From positions 92,537,868-92,601,867 of the forward strand of contig NC_084797.1 of NCBI RefSeq assembly GCF_963169125.1: a stretch of DNA of 64,000 bases, in the 5' to 3' direction. This document shows, piece after piece, positions 1-11,219 of this stretch (position 1 is the stretch's first letter; each line of letters begins with the position of its first letter). The position numbers and the translations under genes are program-made. Under the pieces are notes generated by a model. That model saw nothing but the letters and a program-made list of their open reading frames with translations. It was not told the origin of the DNA and made no database searches. This stretch comes from Humulus lupulus. Its lineage: Eukaryota > Streptophyta > Magnoliopsida > Rosales > Cannabaceae.

Positions 1-12
1 AACTCTACTACG

Positions 13-3000
13 ATGTCTCTCCGAAGATCTGCTCGCACCAACGAAAACGCCTCCAGCGATGTTCCAGCGACCAATGCGGTCCCTACCGTTCGCCGAAGGA
101 GAGTGCGTGTTACTGCTCGCCGCAACGCACCGGCACAGCCAGCTGACAACACTACAGAGATTGCTAGACTACGACAGCAAGTCGAGGAACTTCTGCAGCA
201 ACAACGCCAACAGGCTCAATCTCAGCCTCAGCCTCCGCCACAGCCGCAGCCGCAGCCACAGCCAATGGCCCCAGCACCCCAACAAGTTGGTCCGTATGGG
301 GGATGGCCTATGACGAACTACGCTCCTTATCCTGTACAGAACATGGAGCCAGTGTACGAAAGGTTCCGCAAGCAGCACGCTCCGAACTTCGAAGGGACTA
401 CGGACCCCTTTGAAGCAGAAGAATGGCTAAGGAATGTGGAGCCGATCCTAGCCCACATGAACCTCAATAATGCTGACCGCATATCCTGCGTCTCATCTTT
501 ACTCAAGAAAGATGCCAGGATATGGTGGGATTTGGTCCAGCAATCCCACGATGCTGCCACTATGACGTGGACCCGATTTGTGGAGCTCTTCCACAAGAAG
601 TACTACAATTCAGCAGTGCTTGCTACGAGAGTTGAGGAGTTCACCAATCTGAAGCAAGGGAACTTAACAGTGGCAGAATATGCTCGTCAGTTCGATCGCT
701 TAGCGAAGTTCGCAGCAGAGTTGGTTCCAACCGACTATCTAAGGGTGAACAAGTTTGTTAGAGGACTTCGCCCGAAGATCGAGATGGGGGTTAAACTAGC
801 AAACCCGGGAAACACTTCATATGCTGACGTTCTTGAGACGGCAATTGAAGTAGAAAGGTTGCAAGCCAACGTGAGCAAAGAAGAAGCCAGCAAGCCGGAA
901 CCTAGACAGCAGAGCCAACCTCAGGCCAGTCGGAACAACAATCAGTCCAGCAACAGTCAGTTCAACAACAACAGTAACGGACAGAAGAGAAGGCATCCTG
1001 ACAACAAGCAAGCCGACAACAATAAAAGGGCACGACCAAATAATGGGGGAAATAAGTCAAACTACGTGGAATACCCGTCCTGTGCCAAATGTCAGAAGAA
1101 GCACCCCGGAGAATGCCGTGCCAACACCAAGGAGTGTTTCAATTGTGGTCAAGAGGGGCATCGCAAGAAAGATTGTCCTCAGCAAAAGCCGGAAGGAAAG
1201 AAGGACGAAAAGATGGTTCCTGCTCGGGTTTTTGCTTTAACCCAAGGAGAGGCGGATGCTAGCAACAAGGTGGTCACAGGTCAGGTTTCCATCCTCAATA
1301 AATTATGTCATGTATTATTTGATTCGGGAGCCACTCATTCGTATATTTCGTTAGGAATGATAGATAAACTAGACAAACCTAGTGAAAGATTTAGAACTAG
1401 GTTTGCAACCGAGTTGCCTTCGGGCAAAGTAGTTCTATCATCACGAATTGTACGAGGCGTACCAATCAAGATTGAGGACAAGGAACTAGAAGGAGACCTG
1501 ATAGAGCTGGTGATCAAAGACTTCGACGTCATACTAGGCATGGATTGGCTAGCACGGCATGGCGCAACGATCGACTGCAGACGCAAGAAGGTGATGTTCG
1601 AGACTCCTGACGGCCAGAAACTGTGCTTCATGGGACAAGCTTCAGGACTACGCACCCCGTTAGTATCATCTCTCAAAGCTCAGAGAATGATGGAGAAAGG
1701 ATGTCAAGCATTCTTAGCCAACATCACGAATGTGGAGAAGGAGACATCACTCAAAGTTGGAGATGTTCGAGTCATACAAGAATTTCCAGAAGTATTTCCC
1801 GATGACTTGCCAGGATTGCCGCCAACTAGAGAAATAGACTTCACGATAGAATTAGTACCGGGCACCGAGCCTATCTCTAAGGCACCATACCGGATGGCAC
1901 CTACGAAACTCAAGGAGATAAAGACGCTGCTACAAGAACTCCTAGACTTGGGTTTCATTAGGCCAAGCCATTCACCATGGGGAGCTCCGGTACTATTCGT
2001 GAAGAAGAAGGACGGAAGTATGCGCATGTGCATAGACTACCGTGAGCTGAATAAAGTAACAATTAAGAACAAATACCCGCTACCTCGGATTGATGATTTG
2101 TTTGATCAACTCCGAGGCGCGACTGTATTCTCTAAGATCGATTTACGGTCCGGGTATCATCAGCTCAAGGTAAAGGGGGAAGATATTCCTAAGACAACCT
2201 TTAGGACTCGTTATGGACATTACGAGTTCTTGGTTATGTCTTTTGGTCTTACTAACGCGCCAGCCGCGTTTATGGACTTAATGAATAGGGTCTTCAAGGA
2301 CTACTTGGATAAATTCGTCGTTGTGTTCATCGACGACATTTTAATTTACTCCAAGGATGAAGTGGAGCACGAGGAACACTTGAGGATAATTTTGACGCGA
2401 TTGAAGGAGCACCAACTCTACGCGAAGTTCAAGAAATGCGAGTTTTGGCTCTCACAAGTGGCGTTCCTCGAGCACATCATATCGAAAGACGGAGTCTCTG
2501 TGGATCTATCGAAGGTAGAGGCCGTGAAAGATTGGCCTAGACCAAAGAACGTGTCGGAAGTAAGAAGCTTCTTAGGGCTAGCAGGTTACTATAGAAAGTT
2601 TGTAGAGGGCTTTTCTAAGATAGCCACTCCACTCACCAACCTGACCCGGAAGCAACAAAAGTTTAACTGGAATGATAACTGTGAGGAAAGCTTCCAGTTG
2701 CTTAAGGATAAGCTTTGCTCAACCCCAGTACTTAGTGTCCCAACACCCAACGACAAGTTCGTTGTCTACTGTGATGCATCAAAGTTAGGATTGGGATGCG
2801 TACTGATGCAAAATGACAAGGTGATAGCCTACGCCTCACGTCAGTTAAAGGAGTATGAACAACGCAATCCAACTCACGATATGGAGTTGGCAGCGGTGGT
2901 CTTTGCGTTAAAAATCTGGCGCCATTATCTTTACGGAGAACGGTGCGAGATTTATACGGACCACAAAAGTTTAAAATACTTCTTTACTCAGAAGGAGCTT

Positions 3001-3249
3001 AACATAAGGCAGCGCAGGTGGTTAGAGTTAGTAAAGGATTACGACTGCGAAATCCTATACCACCCGGGGAAGGCAAACGTAGTTGCCGATGCACTTAGCC
3101 GAAAAAGTTATGGGAACTTAGCAGCCTTATCCGGAATAGAAAAGCCACTACAGCAGGAGCTTATCAGTGCCGGAATAGAAGTGGTTGTAGGCAAGCTGGC
3201 TAACTTGTCTATCCAATCGAATCTGCTAGAAGACATACAAAATGGTTAG
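13..3249 (+). CDS. gag-protease-RT-RNase H part of gypsy polyprotein
   Basis: Reads as 1078 residues and ends at an in-frame TAG. It makes the capsid protein and the enzymes that copy retrotransposon RNA into DNA inside cytoplasmic particles. Seen in order: low-complexity Gln/Pro-rich N-terminus (about residues 50-95), gag capsid region (about 110-290), CCHC zinc knuckle [14 protein letters not shown] (375-388), protease active site DSGATHS (Asp437), reverse transcriptase with FIDDILIY (Asp774, Asp775), and RNase H with acidic residues Asp921, Glu958 and Asp983. The ATG at 13 is the first in frame and is followed by a typical basic gag start. All catalytic residues are present. The stop at 3247-3249 separates it from integrase, which continues in the same frame, so the family normally makes one long polyprotein. 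Confidence 0.93.
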   Translation: MSLRRSARTNENASSDVPATNAVPTVRRRRVRVTARRNAPAQPADNTTEIARLRQQVEELLQQQRQQAQSQPQPPPQPQPQPQPMAPAPQQVGPYGGWPMTNYAPYPVQNMEPVYERFRKQHAPNFEGTTDPFEAEEWLRNVEPILAHMNLNNADRISCVSSLLKKDARIWWDLVQQSHDAATMTWTRFVELFHKKYYNSAVLATRVEEFTNLKQGNLTVAEYARQFDRLAKFAAELVPTDYLRVNKFVRGLRPKIEMGVKLANPGNTSYADVLETAIEVERLQANVSKEEASKPEPRQQSQPQASRNNNQSSNSQFNNNSNGQKRRHPDNKQADNNKRARPNNGGNKSNYVEYPSCAKCQKKHPGECRANTKECFNCGQEGHRKKDCPQQKPEGKKDEKMVPARVFALTQGEADASNKVVTGQVSILNKLCHVLFDSGATHSYISLGMIDKLDKPSERFRTRFATELPSGKVVLSSRIVRGVPIKIEDKELEGDLIELVIKDFDVILGMDWLARHGATIDCRRKKVMFETPDGQKLCFMGQASGLRTPLVSSLKAQRMMEKGCQAFLANITNVEKETSLKVGDVRVIQEFPEVFPDDLPGLPPTREIDFTIELVPGTEPISKAPYRMAPTKLKEIKTLLQELLDLGFIRPSHSPWGAPVLFVKKKDGSMRMCIDYRELNKVTIKNKYPLPRIDDLFDQLRGATVFSKIDLRSGYHQLKVKGEDIPKTTFRTRYGHYEFLVMSFGLTNAPAAFMDLMNRVFKDYLDKFVVVFIDDILIYSKDEVEHEEHLRIILTRLKEHQLYAKFKKCEFWLSQVAFLEHIISKDGVSVDLSKVEAVKDWPRPKNVSEVRSFLGLAGYYRKFVEGFSKIATPLTNLTRKQQKFNWNDNCEESFQLLKDKLCSTPVLSVPTPNDKFVVYCDASKLGLGCVLMQNDKVIAYASRQLKEYEQRNPTHDMELAAVVFALKIWRHYLYGERCEIYTDHKSLKYFFTQKELNIRQRRWLELVKDYDCEILYHPGKANVVADALSRKSYGNLAALSGIEKPLQQELISAGIEVVVGKLANLSIQSNLLEDIQNG

Positions 3250-4653
3250 AGACATGATGATTCGCTAGCAACGCACATGGATGCAGTCAGAGAAGGCAAG
3301 ACTACAGATTTCTCAATATCCAGTCAAGGTTTATTGAGATATAAGGATCGGGTATGCGTGCCAGACGATCAAAGTATTAAGAAGACGATCCTAGAAGAAG
3401 CGCACAACACCCCATACTCGGTTCATCCAAGGTCTACCAAGATGACTCATGACATCAAGGCAGTCTATTGGTGGCCAGGGATGAAGAAGGACATAGAGGA
3501 GTATGTATCTAAGTGTCTGGTATGCCAGCAAGTGAAGGCGCAGCATCAGCGGCCTGCAGGATTATTGCAACCGCTTAGCATACCGGAGTGGAAGTGGGAC
3601 GATATAGCCATGGACTTCGTGACGGGTCTGCCAAAGACAAATAAGCAGCATGATTCTGCTTGGATAGTCATAGATAGACTAACCAAGTCGGCTCATTTTC
3701 TTCCTGTTAAGACTTCTTATACGGCAGACCAATATGCAGACATCTACATCCAAGAGATTGTACGATTGCATGGAATCCCCAAGACGATAGTATCAGATAG
3801 AGGATCAGTGTTTACGTCAAGATTTTGGAGAAGCTTACAGCAAGCCATGGGTACTAAGTTAAGTCTTAGTACAACTTTCCATCCTCAGACAGATGGGCAG
3901 TCAGAGCGTACGATTCAGATTTTAGAGGATATGCTACGCGCATGTGTACTTGACTTCGGAGGATCGTGGAACAAGTACTTACCGCTGATCGAGTTCTCGT
4001 ACAACAACAGCTACCAGTCGACGATCGAGAGGGCACCTTATGAGTTGCTATATGGAAGAAGGTGCCGATCACCGTTGCACTGGGACGACGTAGGAGAAAG
4101 GCAGCTTCTAGGGCCCGAAGCTGTTAGGCAAGCTCAAGAAGCAGTAACGCTTATTAGACAGCGTATGCTTGCTGCTCAAAGCCGACAGAAAAGCTATGCA
4201 GATACCAAGCGACGCGATGTGGAGTTCCAAGTTGGAGATCAAGTCTTCCTGAAGATATCTCCTATGAAGGGTGTCAAGCGGTTCGGGAAGAAAGGCAAGC
4301 TCAGTCCCCGATTCTTAGGTCCTTTTGAGATATTGGACAAAGTGGGACCAGTTGCGTATAGACTAGCCCTACCGCCAGCACTAGCCGATAGTCACAACGT
4401 CTTCCACATCTCGATGTTACGCAAGTATGTGTCAGACCCATCTCACGTCCTCAAGTACGACACCATAGCGCTCCAGAAAGACTTAAGTTACGAGGAACGA
4501 CCGGTTAGCATCCTAGATAGGGGGATGAAGCAGTTACGGTCCAAGAGCTTTCCTATAGTTAAAGTCCTATGGAGCAATAGTTCTGAACGCGAGGCAACGT
4601 GGGAGTTGGAAGAGGACATGCAGAGCCGGTATCCGGAGTTATTTGGTAAGTAA
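3250..4653 (+). CDS. integrase with chromodomain-like tail (continues the same frame)
   Basis: The frame runs on from the TAG at 3247 without a shift; the first internal Met is at 3277 and gives 458 residues. Integrase joins the LTR DNA to host DNA in the nucleus. Numbered from that Met: zinc-binding HHCC (His43, His50, Cys80, Cys83), catalytic core Asp113, Asp174, Glu210 with 35 residues between the last two (the DD35E signature), a GPFEIL-type C-terminal domain near 345, and a chromodomain-like end (about 405-458) ending YPELFGK. Tekay/Del chromodomains are thought to steer insertion to heterochromatin. No inactivating change is visible in this part. Whether it can be translated past the upstream stop cannot be told. 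Confidence 0.92.
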   Translation, partial: RHDDSLATHMDAVREGKTTDFSISSQGLLRYKDRVCVPDDQSIKKTILEEAHNTPYSVHPRSTKMTHDIKAVYWWPGMKKDIEEYVSKCLVCQQVKAQHQRPAGLLQPLSIPEWKWDDIAMDFVTGLPKTNKQHDSAWIVIDRLTKSAHFLPVKTSYTADQYADIYIQEIVRLHGIPKTIVSDRGSVFTSRFWRSLQQAMGTKLSLSTTFHPQTDGQSERTIQILEDMLRACVLDFGGSWNKYLPLIEFSYNNSYQSTIERAPYELLYGRRCRSPLHWDDVGERQLLGPEAVRQAQEAVTLIRQRMLAAQSRQKSYADTKRRDVEFQVGDQVFLKISPMKGVKRFGKKGKLSPRFLGPFEILDKVGPVAYRLALPPALADSHNVFHISMLRKYVSDPSHVLKYDTIALQKDLSYEERPVSILDRGMKQLRSKSFPIVKVLWSNSSEREATWELEEDMQSRYPELFGK

Positions 4654-4675
4654 ATTTCGAGGACGAAATTCTTTT

Positions 4676-4689
4676 TAGTAGGGGAGAAT
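4676..4689 (+). other. polypurine tract of the 1-6606 element
   Basis: A purine-rich run (AGTAGGGGAGAA) lies just before the LTR start at 4690 and 25 bases after the integrase stop. In this class it primes plus-strand DNA synthesis. The ATTTCGAGGACGAAAT sequence just before it recurs in the same place in the 29798-39264 element. Confidence 0.8.
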
Positions 4690-5126
4690 TGTAGAGTCCA
4701 AGAACTTTACTTAGCTAATTTTTTAGTAGTATTATAGTATGTTTAGTGTTATCATTGTTACTTTGGATTTTTGGTTCAGACCGGGAGTTATTTGGACACT
4801 CATAGTAGTACTTATAGATTTTCTAAGTTTAACCTATAGTTTAAGAATATTAAGTATAACCTAAGGTTTGATTAATGTGACTGATATTAAGGATTATATT
4901 ATTATATTATAAGGTTTAGACATCAACCAATAGGATTTTAAGCACATGTTATGAATGGTAATTAAGGATTAAGTATTTTTGAGGATTAAATTAAATAAGG
5001 GTAAAATTTGAATGTTATAGGGTCAGTCAGCAGCCTTGAGTACGTTGAGGGCTTAGTCAAGGCTGTTTAATCCATTCAAACTTAGCTAAAAATGTGTAAA
5101 TTCGTGTTTAAATATTCAGCGTATGC

Positions 5127-5252
5127 CGATATATCGCAACTATAAGGGGCGATATGTCGCAGCACGTAGATACGGAAAACACAAATCGATGCACGGTCGC
5201 CTCGGGAACAAAGGTCCAGGAGATATATCGCCTATAGGGGGCGATATATCGC
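5127..5252 (+). repeat. duplicated palindromic module in U3
   Basis: Two modules, each a pair of GCGATATATCGC-like palindromes about 9-11 bp apart: CGATATATCGC (5127-5137) with GCGATATGTCGC (5149-5160), and GATATATCGC (5222-5231) with GCGATATATCGC (5241-5252). They lie 180-310 bp upstream of the TATA box, where enhancer sites of plant LTRs are usually found. Function is inferred from position only. Confidence 0.7.
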
Positions 5253-5434
5253 CTCCACCAGCATGAATTCAAATACTTTTGAATTATTTTCCCTTCAGCC
5301 ATTCAAACTCCTTCAACAGTCCAGCATCTTTTGAACGAGTCTTCAGCCTCTGCTGAACGATTATTCAAATGATTTTCACTTAAAAAGCCATTATTTTTAT
5401 TCAAGTAAAATCAAGATATTTTCATTCCCAAACT

Positions 5435-5443
5435 CTATAAATA
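5435..5443 (+). promoter_or_regulatory. TATA box of the gypsy LTR
   Basis: CTATAAATA in the middle of the LTR, followed about 30 bp later by a plausible transcript start. It is the only strong TATA match at a sensible place in this LTR. Confidence 0.6.
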
Positions 5444-6606
5444 GGACCTAGTACCCAGCCATTATTCACCATTTGCTCTAAGTTCAGAGGCTACTAGTGT
5501 TAAGTGAGTGTGAGAGTGTAAACACTTGGTTTGGGGAAAAACTATAAGCTTAAACATCATAAGCTTATCAAACACTTTGGGAAGTGAGTGCTATAGTATT
5601 TCGGTGGATGTTAGATTGATCTTGCAATCTTTGAGGTAAACCCAAAACTCTAGTTCTTTTCTGTATTTTTATGATATTTCCTTTCTCAAAACCTTCTACC
5701 CAGTCCCCTAACCTTATTCTTATTTTGGTTAGGGAATCCAAGCTTTTAAACATATAAGTCGGTAAGTATGTTTTCTATGGTTTAGTCTTTCCATCTCTTT
5801 CATTTCATCTCCTTTCTTTAGACTTACTCTTTCTTATGGTTTTAGGAGTGTTCCAACAATCCCAACTCAGTCCATAATCTCGGTAACTTTGGTAAGGAAA
5901 ATAGGCTAGAATTAATATGTTATGTGCTTGTGTTATCTATATGTTTTATGTTATTAATGTGTTATGTTTTGTTATGAATATGTTATTGATGTGTATGTTG
6001 TAGGCTTGGGCTTATGCCCTATTTGACTAACAAGCTCCCAAAAAGATTGTGGGCATAAGCCTATTTAGCTGGTAGGACCCCACTAATCTCATGGGCATAA
6101 GTTTGTTTAGTCTATGGGACCCCAAGTAATAATGGCCATTATAATAAGTGTATGTTATATGTGTTATGTTAAGTCTTTCTGTTTTCTTATGAATTTATAT
6201 GATTTTGTGTTAGATTTTTCCTTGCTGGGCATTAGGCTCACTCCTTTCTGTTTATGTGCAGGAAAATAAGTTTAGAGGCGGAAAGATTCGTGACGCTTGG
6301 AGAATGTGTATCGATGATGAATGGAGTCAAGGGGCCGAGCGTTATTCGATTCGAGGATATAGTCTCCTTTTATGTTTTTATGGTTTTTATGTGTATTTTC
6401 CGCATTATTATGTAATGTCTTTTATTTTAAATCATGTTTTGTTTTAAAAACAATGGGATCCCATAATCCTTCTTAGTATTCTGTTTCTTTGTAAATAACT
6501 CTTATTTTTCAAGTTACTCAATAAATTATGGTATTTTTGTAAAAATGAAAGTTTTATGTATAGTTTCGATAATGGTCCAATTAGTCTAGATTAGTGGGTC
6601 ATTACA

Positions 6607-8970
6607 GTGAAGCATCCAATGTATACTAATTTTGTAAAAATAAATTATACTGTGATGTTTTTGAGATGGAGTACATGAATTTGAGCTTTTGAAATACTCA
6701 AAAACGTTTAGAAATGAGTGAGATATGGTATTTCAAAGTATAGGTAAAAAACTGTTTTTTTCGTATTCTTAAATTTGGGACCAAGTTTGGACAGCCACTA
6801 TATAGATAAAATGAACCCATTTTTTACTAAAATTTGGTGTACAAGTTCTTGGCATAACTTAGTATTCCACTGTAAAATTTGGTAACAAAATACTTAACGG
6901 TCTAAGAGTTATTAAGTGCCAAAGTTTGGAAAAAATAAGGACTTGAAAATAATGTCATTTTGATCTCAATGTTTGGAAAATATTTTCACGGATAAAAATA
7001 ATCCTTTTGACCTAAGACCTAAATGGCATACCAAAGATTGAATTAGGAAATTTTGGTAACAATTGGGTAAGTAAATTTCAAGATATCACCTAACAAAGTA
7101 TGAGTTAAAAATGTTAAAAATGAGGTTTTCACACTTAGTGCAAAAAAGAGATTTTGGAACTTAAGAAAAAAAATACATTTTTGTGCATATTGCAAGATAA
7201 ACTCATGGTAAGTCTTAAAAGGAATTATTAACGTTTTTTCCTAATTAATTTAGAATTAGGCTATTTTCTTAAAACAATTCTTAGAGATTAAAACCTTAAG
7301 GAAAATTAAGAGATTATTTTCTTGAAAAATAATTGAGGAATTTAATTAGTATTTTCTGGATATAATACCAACTAAAATCATTTATATATATTTAGCTAAC
7401 TTGTTGAAAGTATGGGTTAATAGCAGAACTTTTAAAGAATAATATTTTTAGTGGATTATGGGAAAATACTATGGCGATGCCCAAGCCTAGGTATCAAGAT
7501 CATGGGATAGGTCTCCCCGAGACTAAGGGTTTAATCTCAAATTTTTTAGTATGAATTTCTTGAATGGGTTTAAAACGAAATAAGGATCTTTAATCCTTAC
7601 AAATGATTTTTGAAAATGACCAAACTGTCCAAAATAATAATAATGAATTATGAGTGCCATAATTAATCCGAGAACATTGTATGGATAATTACAATATTGG
7701 CTAAGCATAACTGGACTGTACGTTGGAGGGTGAAATCCTGATGAGAGCTAAGGACTCCAAGTAAGTCAACTTCTATTGTGTGGCTACAACATAAAACAAT
7801 TAGTGTATTGGATGTTAGAATAGACACACATGCACATATATACGTTAGTCTAGTAGGTGCTGATTCAGAAAATATGAATGGTAGATATCTGTCATATCTG
7901 AGACGGGCGATCCTCGTCACACTGCTTGTTTGATTTTATTATGTACGGTTCACTACCGCGACGAGTGGCCAATAGGTGAGGATTGCTGGTTTAAACCTAG
8001 GGGCGCCAAAATAAATGGGACCTAGGGGCCCTCATGCTTACTTAATCATTGAACGGTTAGAACCCAAGCAAGTGCTCTGATAAGTTATTCCCGGATAGTA
8101 GTCGTGAATATTGGCCATTTAGTGAGAGTGCCTAGAGATACTAGGGGGTGTCCAAGTTTGAGTGAGGCTGAACACCCTAGGGGCAATTACTCACCAGCAG
8201 CACTGATTAACATAGAAGTCTCTGTAAACCCGTGTAACTTCAATTACACTCTTGAATAGTAGCAATGCCCTAGGTAACTTGATGGTTACCCTTGTGAGGG
8301 ATTTACTCTTGGATAAGTAACGATGTCATAGGTAACTTCATAGTTACCCTTGATGGGGATATTTATTGTCTAGATCTTAGTGTTGAGACTCGGTTCTCCC
8401 TTAATGTTTAGCAAAATTGTTGGAGGGCATGATACACCCGAATTGTCCGAAATTGTCGAGTGTTGGTCTTGAATTATATTGTGATATATTATATATACTT
8501 TCTTCAGGATTTTCTGAGTGTAGGGATTTATCTGTTTATATGAAATAGTTTGCCATTAGTTATCAGGCATAACCATAAGTTTTCCAGGACGCTTTTCCGT
8601 TCTTGAAATTGATTGCATAGGGTCAGGATTGATCTGGAACCCTAATTTTTATGAGCTATTGTTATCAGTGGACAGTAACTTGGTCAGTGACCACCTGTCT
8701 TCTCTGCATTCTTTTGTTTCAAAGTTGAACTAGCAAAGTGTTGTCGCTTACCTAGTTGTTTCCTGTTCTAGGTAAGAACAAGGGCAAAGCAAAGCAGTGA
8801 GCACTGGAGTCTACTTTGTGGATGTACATGTGGACCGACCTTTTGGGAAGCTGTTTTGTTTTTGGAAATGTTGTTTTAATGTTTTTTTTATGCGGGGTTT
8901 TGGGACATTTTTTTACATGAAAATGTTTATATTTCTGCATTATCGAGTCTTAAAAATCAAGGATGTTACA
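6607..8970 (+). repeat. long non-coding LTR, 3' part (copy A)
   Basis: This stretch matches 61680-64000 and, more weakly, 56640-59471. It ends GGATGTTACA, the TG...CA type end shared with the 54261-59471 solo LTR (GGTGGTTACA). Its 5' part lies left of the gypsy element that interrupts it. No coding potential. Two 58-bp tandem units with a GGTAAC...GTTACC hairpin lie at about 8263-8372. Near the 3' end is an AGGTAAG...AAGGGCAA motif (8769-8786), also found in the gypsy LTRs here, which suggests a Ty3 origin. Confidence 0.82.
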
Positions 8971-9537
8971 AGTCAAACCCATGAAGGGAACATTGGATAG
9001 CGGTCAAGCTCATACTGAAATATCCTTGATGAATTTAAGGATTATATGCTAGTCTACTCGGGTGGAGTTCTGAATCCGTTAGGCTACACCAATTCTAATT
9101 TTCAGATTGATGTCGATGATAGGAAGTCAACCTCTAGAAAGGTGTTCACTCTTGGCGATGGAACTATGATATGGAGAAGCGTTAAGCAACCCACGATCTC
9201 AGATTCTACCATGGAGGCTGAGTACATAGTTGCTTTTAAGGAAGCGAAGGAAATATTCTGGGTGAGGAAGTTCTATACAGATCTTGGTGTTATTCCAAAA
9301 ATGGATAAACCCCTCATTTTGTATTGTGATAACAATGGGGCGATAGCAAATTCTAAAGAACCTTGGAGCCACAAAAGAGTGAATCATATAGAGAGGAAGT
9401 ACCACATCATTAGAGAATATGTGGCAAGGAGAGAAGTGAAGGTCATGAAAATTGGATCTGAGGAAAATCTTGCGCTTCCCTTTACAAAGAAATTGGGAGA
9501 GACAACTTTTCTAAGCATATAGAGGGAATGGGTTTGA
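8971..9537 (+). pseudogene. Ty1/copia RT end and RNase H fragment
   Basis: Degraded 3' end of a copia pol gene. From 8985 it reads, with frameshifts, as the end of reverse transcriptase (EHWIAVK-like), and from 9046 as 158 residues of RNase H: DVDDRKSTS, the hallmark STMEAEY (Glu57) and YCDNNGAI (Asp95), then the conserved end of pol. A +1 shift at about 9515 disrupts the last dozen residues (SKHIEGMGL is in the next frame). The left part is cut off by the long LTR ending at 8970. RNase H would remove the RNA strand during reverse transcription; this copy cannot act alone. Confidence 0.9.
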
Positions 9538-9645
9538 GATAATTGTTGCATTTGTTTTAAAAGTGCAAGTGGAAGTTTGTCGGGTTTTATGCCCTTATAA
9601 AACCACATTTCTTATGTAATTCATTTATTATCAATAAAGTAGTAG

Positions 9646-11219
9646 TGTTGATGGTGAAAACTCGTCAATGAACTTAGATCGAAAAACTCAAAGGTTAGTA
9701 TGAAGATATTTAGATAAGAACTTATAGTAAGCTTGAGGAAAGATAAATATAGATCATCAATGGAGTAAGCCTTTGTATATTGCTTAATAGCATATGTGTA
9801 CAATTAATTTCCCAACCCCTTGATCTGAGGGGTCAAGCTCTATTTATAGCTGGGCTCTAATGGCCCTTTACACATGGTGGTCCCTCGGGACAAAATAGTA
9901 CATGAGTACACTGTCAAGGTAATAGCACAGGTGGTAGTGGTGTTGGAAGAGTGGTGGTCTACTCTAGTACGTGTCAGGGGTCTACAAAAGTACTCCTGTC
10001 TTGGTACCATATTATGCCTCCACTACTTGTCGGGTACGGACCTCATAAGTGTGCTGAGTGTTGACCATGTAACATTCTTGTACTGCCACTACCTGTCTGG
10101 CGTGGACACCGCATCCGTACTCTAACTCTTTTTGGTCTGTAGGGTCAGTCCGTATCTCTTCTGACTTTGTATCAAATCGTTATGATGCCCTTTCTGATCT
10201 TACATCTCATGGGACTCATAGGGAAAGTGGTTCCCCGTTGGTGGCACTTACCTCAGGAAGAGAGGTAAGGCCTCTTCATTGAGGTCTGCTGCGTGTGCGG
10301 TGAGGCATGATGCCTATGCATGAGATTAGGATCTCGCCTCGTGAGACCCATGCCACGAGGCCCTTGGTGCATGGCCGAAGGGTTCTAGGTGTGAGACCCA
10401 TGTCACGAGGTCCTTGGTGCGTGGCCGAAGGGTGCTAGGCGCGAGACCAATGCTGCGAGGCCTTAGGTGTGTGGCACTTGGCCCTTGGCTCGAGGCACTC
10501 GGGCGAAGCTACACAAGGCTCGTGGTGAGATGCCAGGCACGAGGCACTTGGGCGAAGCTACGCAAGGCTCGGGGCAAGAAGCTAGGTGCGAGGCTGTCTG
10601 AGGGATGGTGCGAGGCTGGATGATACGAGGTATGAAGCGAGTTGTGCCTCACTGTGCGAGGCTCTTTGGTGAGGCTGTACCTCGCAAGAGGCGCGGGGGC
10701 AAGGAAGGTTGTGCCTCACTGTACGAGGCTCCTTGGTGAGGCTGCACCACACGAGATGTGCGCAGGACCGTGGTGTGGGTTGTGCCTCGCTATGCGAGGC
10801 TCCTTGGTACTGTCGGACCTCACGAGATGCGCGCGGGTGAGGGGGGTTGTGCCTCGCTGCGCGAGGCTCCTTGGCAAGGCTGCACCGCGTGAGATGCACG
10901 CGGGGCCGTGGTGTGGCATGCCTTGCTGCACGAATCACAGTCGAGGCATATGACTCGGGTGCCCTCGACATACCTGGCTTGGGAGCCCTTTGCACGTAGG
11001 TAGGCATACACCTCGGGTGCTTTTGACATCTCTCACGTATGTGAGTACATCTCGACCCATGAGCATATCAACCTCGCGTGGGCACGCCGGACCTCACTAT
11101 GTGAGGGCCTTGAGCACCCATCCCTTTGCAATACTTATGTTGGCTCCTTACATATTCGTGAGCTAATGATGTATGACAGGATAACATAGCCATGAGCATA
11201 ACATACATATGAGTCCACA
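9646..11219 (+). repeat. GC-rich minisatellite LTR family, copy 1
   Basis: Starts TGTTGATGGTGAAAACTC, matching the starts at 28975 (plus) and 26321 (minus). A conserved block near 9840-9930 (TTTATAG...GGGCTCTAATGGCCC then a GGTCCCTCGGGAC-like stretch) also recurs in both. The second half is strongly GC- and CpG-rich and made of tandem repeats. The right end is uncertain: GTCCACA at 11219 resembles the end of the 24971-26321 copy, but no matching TSD was found. There is no coding sequence; the open frames are by-products of the repeats. Confidence 0.7.
10341..10935 (+). repeat. three successive GC-rich minisatellites
   Basis: Read directly: a 50-bp unit (starts 10341, 10391, 10441), a 49-bp unit (10491, 10540), and a 67-71-bp unit (10641, 10708, 10779, 10846). 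All are built of CGAGGC/GCCTCG inverted words such as GTGCCTCACTGTGCGAGGC. Units differ by a few bases, so the arrays are not brand new. Confidence 0.85.

Larger units (their letters stand above)
1..6606 (+). mobile_element. Ty3/gypsy chromovirus (Tekay/Del-like), 5' end outside window
   Basis: One plus-strand LTR retrotransposon, cut by the left window edge just before the gag start codon. Order seen: gag, aspartic protease, reverse transcriptase, RNase H, integrase with a chromodomain-like C-terminus, polypurine tract, 3' LTR ending in CA. Integrase after RNase H defines Ty3/gypsy; the C-terminal VKVLW...EATWE...YPELF pattern is that of Tekay/Del chromoviruses. The element lies inside a longer LTR: sequence from 6607 onward matches the 61680-64000 copy at an internal point, so this is a younger insertion into an older LTR. 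The TSD should be GTGAA (6607-6611); its partner lies off the window. Confidence 0.93.
4690..6606 (+). repeat. 3' LTR of the gypsy element
   Basis: Starts TGTAGAGTCC directly after the polypurine tract and ends GGGTCATTACA; 1917 bp with TG...CA ends. It supplies promoter and polyadenylation signals. A TATA box is seen at 5435-5443, and an AATAAA-like signal near 6520. U3 carries four GATATATCGC-type palindromes (5127-5252). The pair copy (5' LTR) lies outside the window, so age cannot be estimated. Confidence 0.9.

Noticed and set aside
10414..11029. Several Arg/Ala-rich frames on both strands
   Set aside because: All lie in the GC-rich minisatellites of an LTR; the repeated words explain them.
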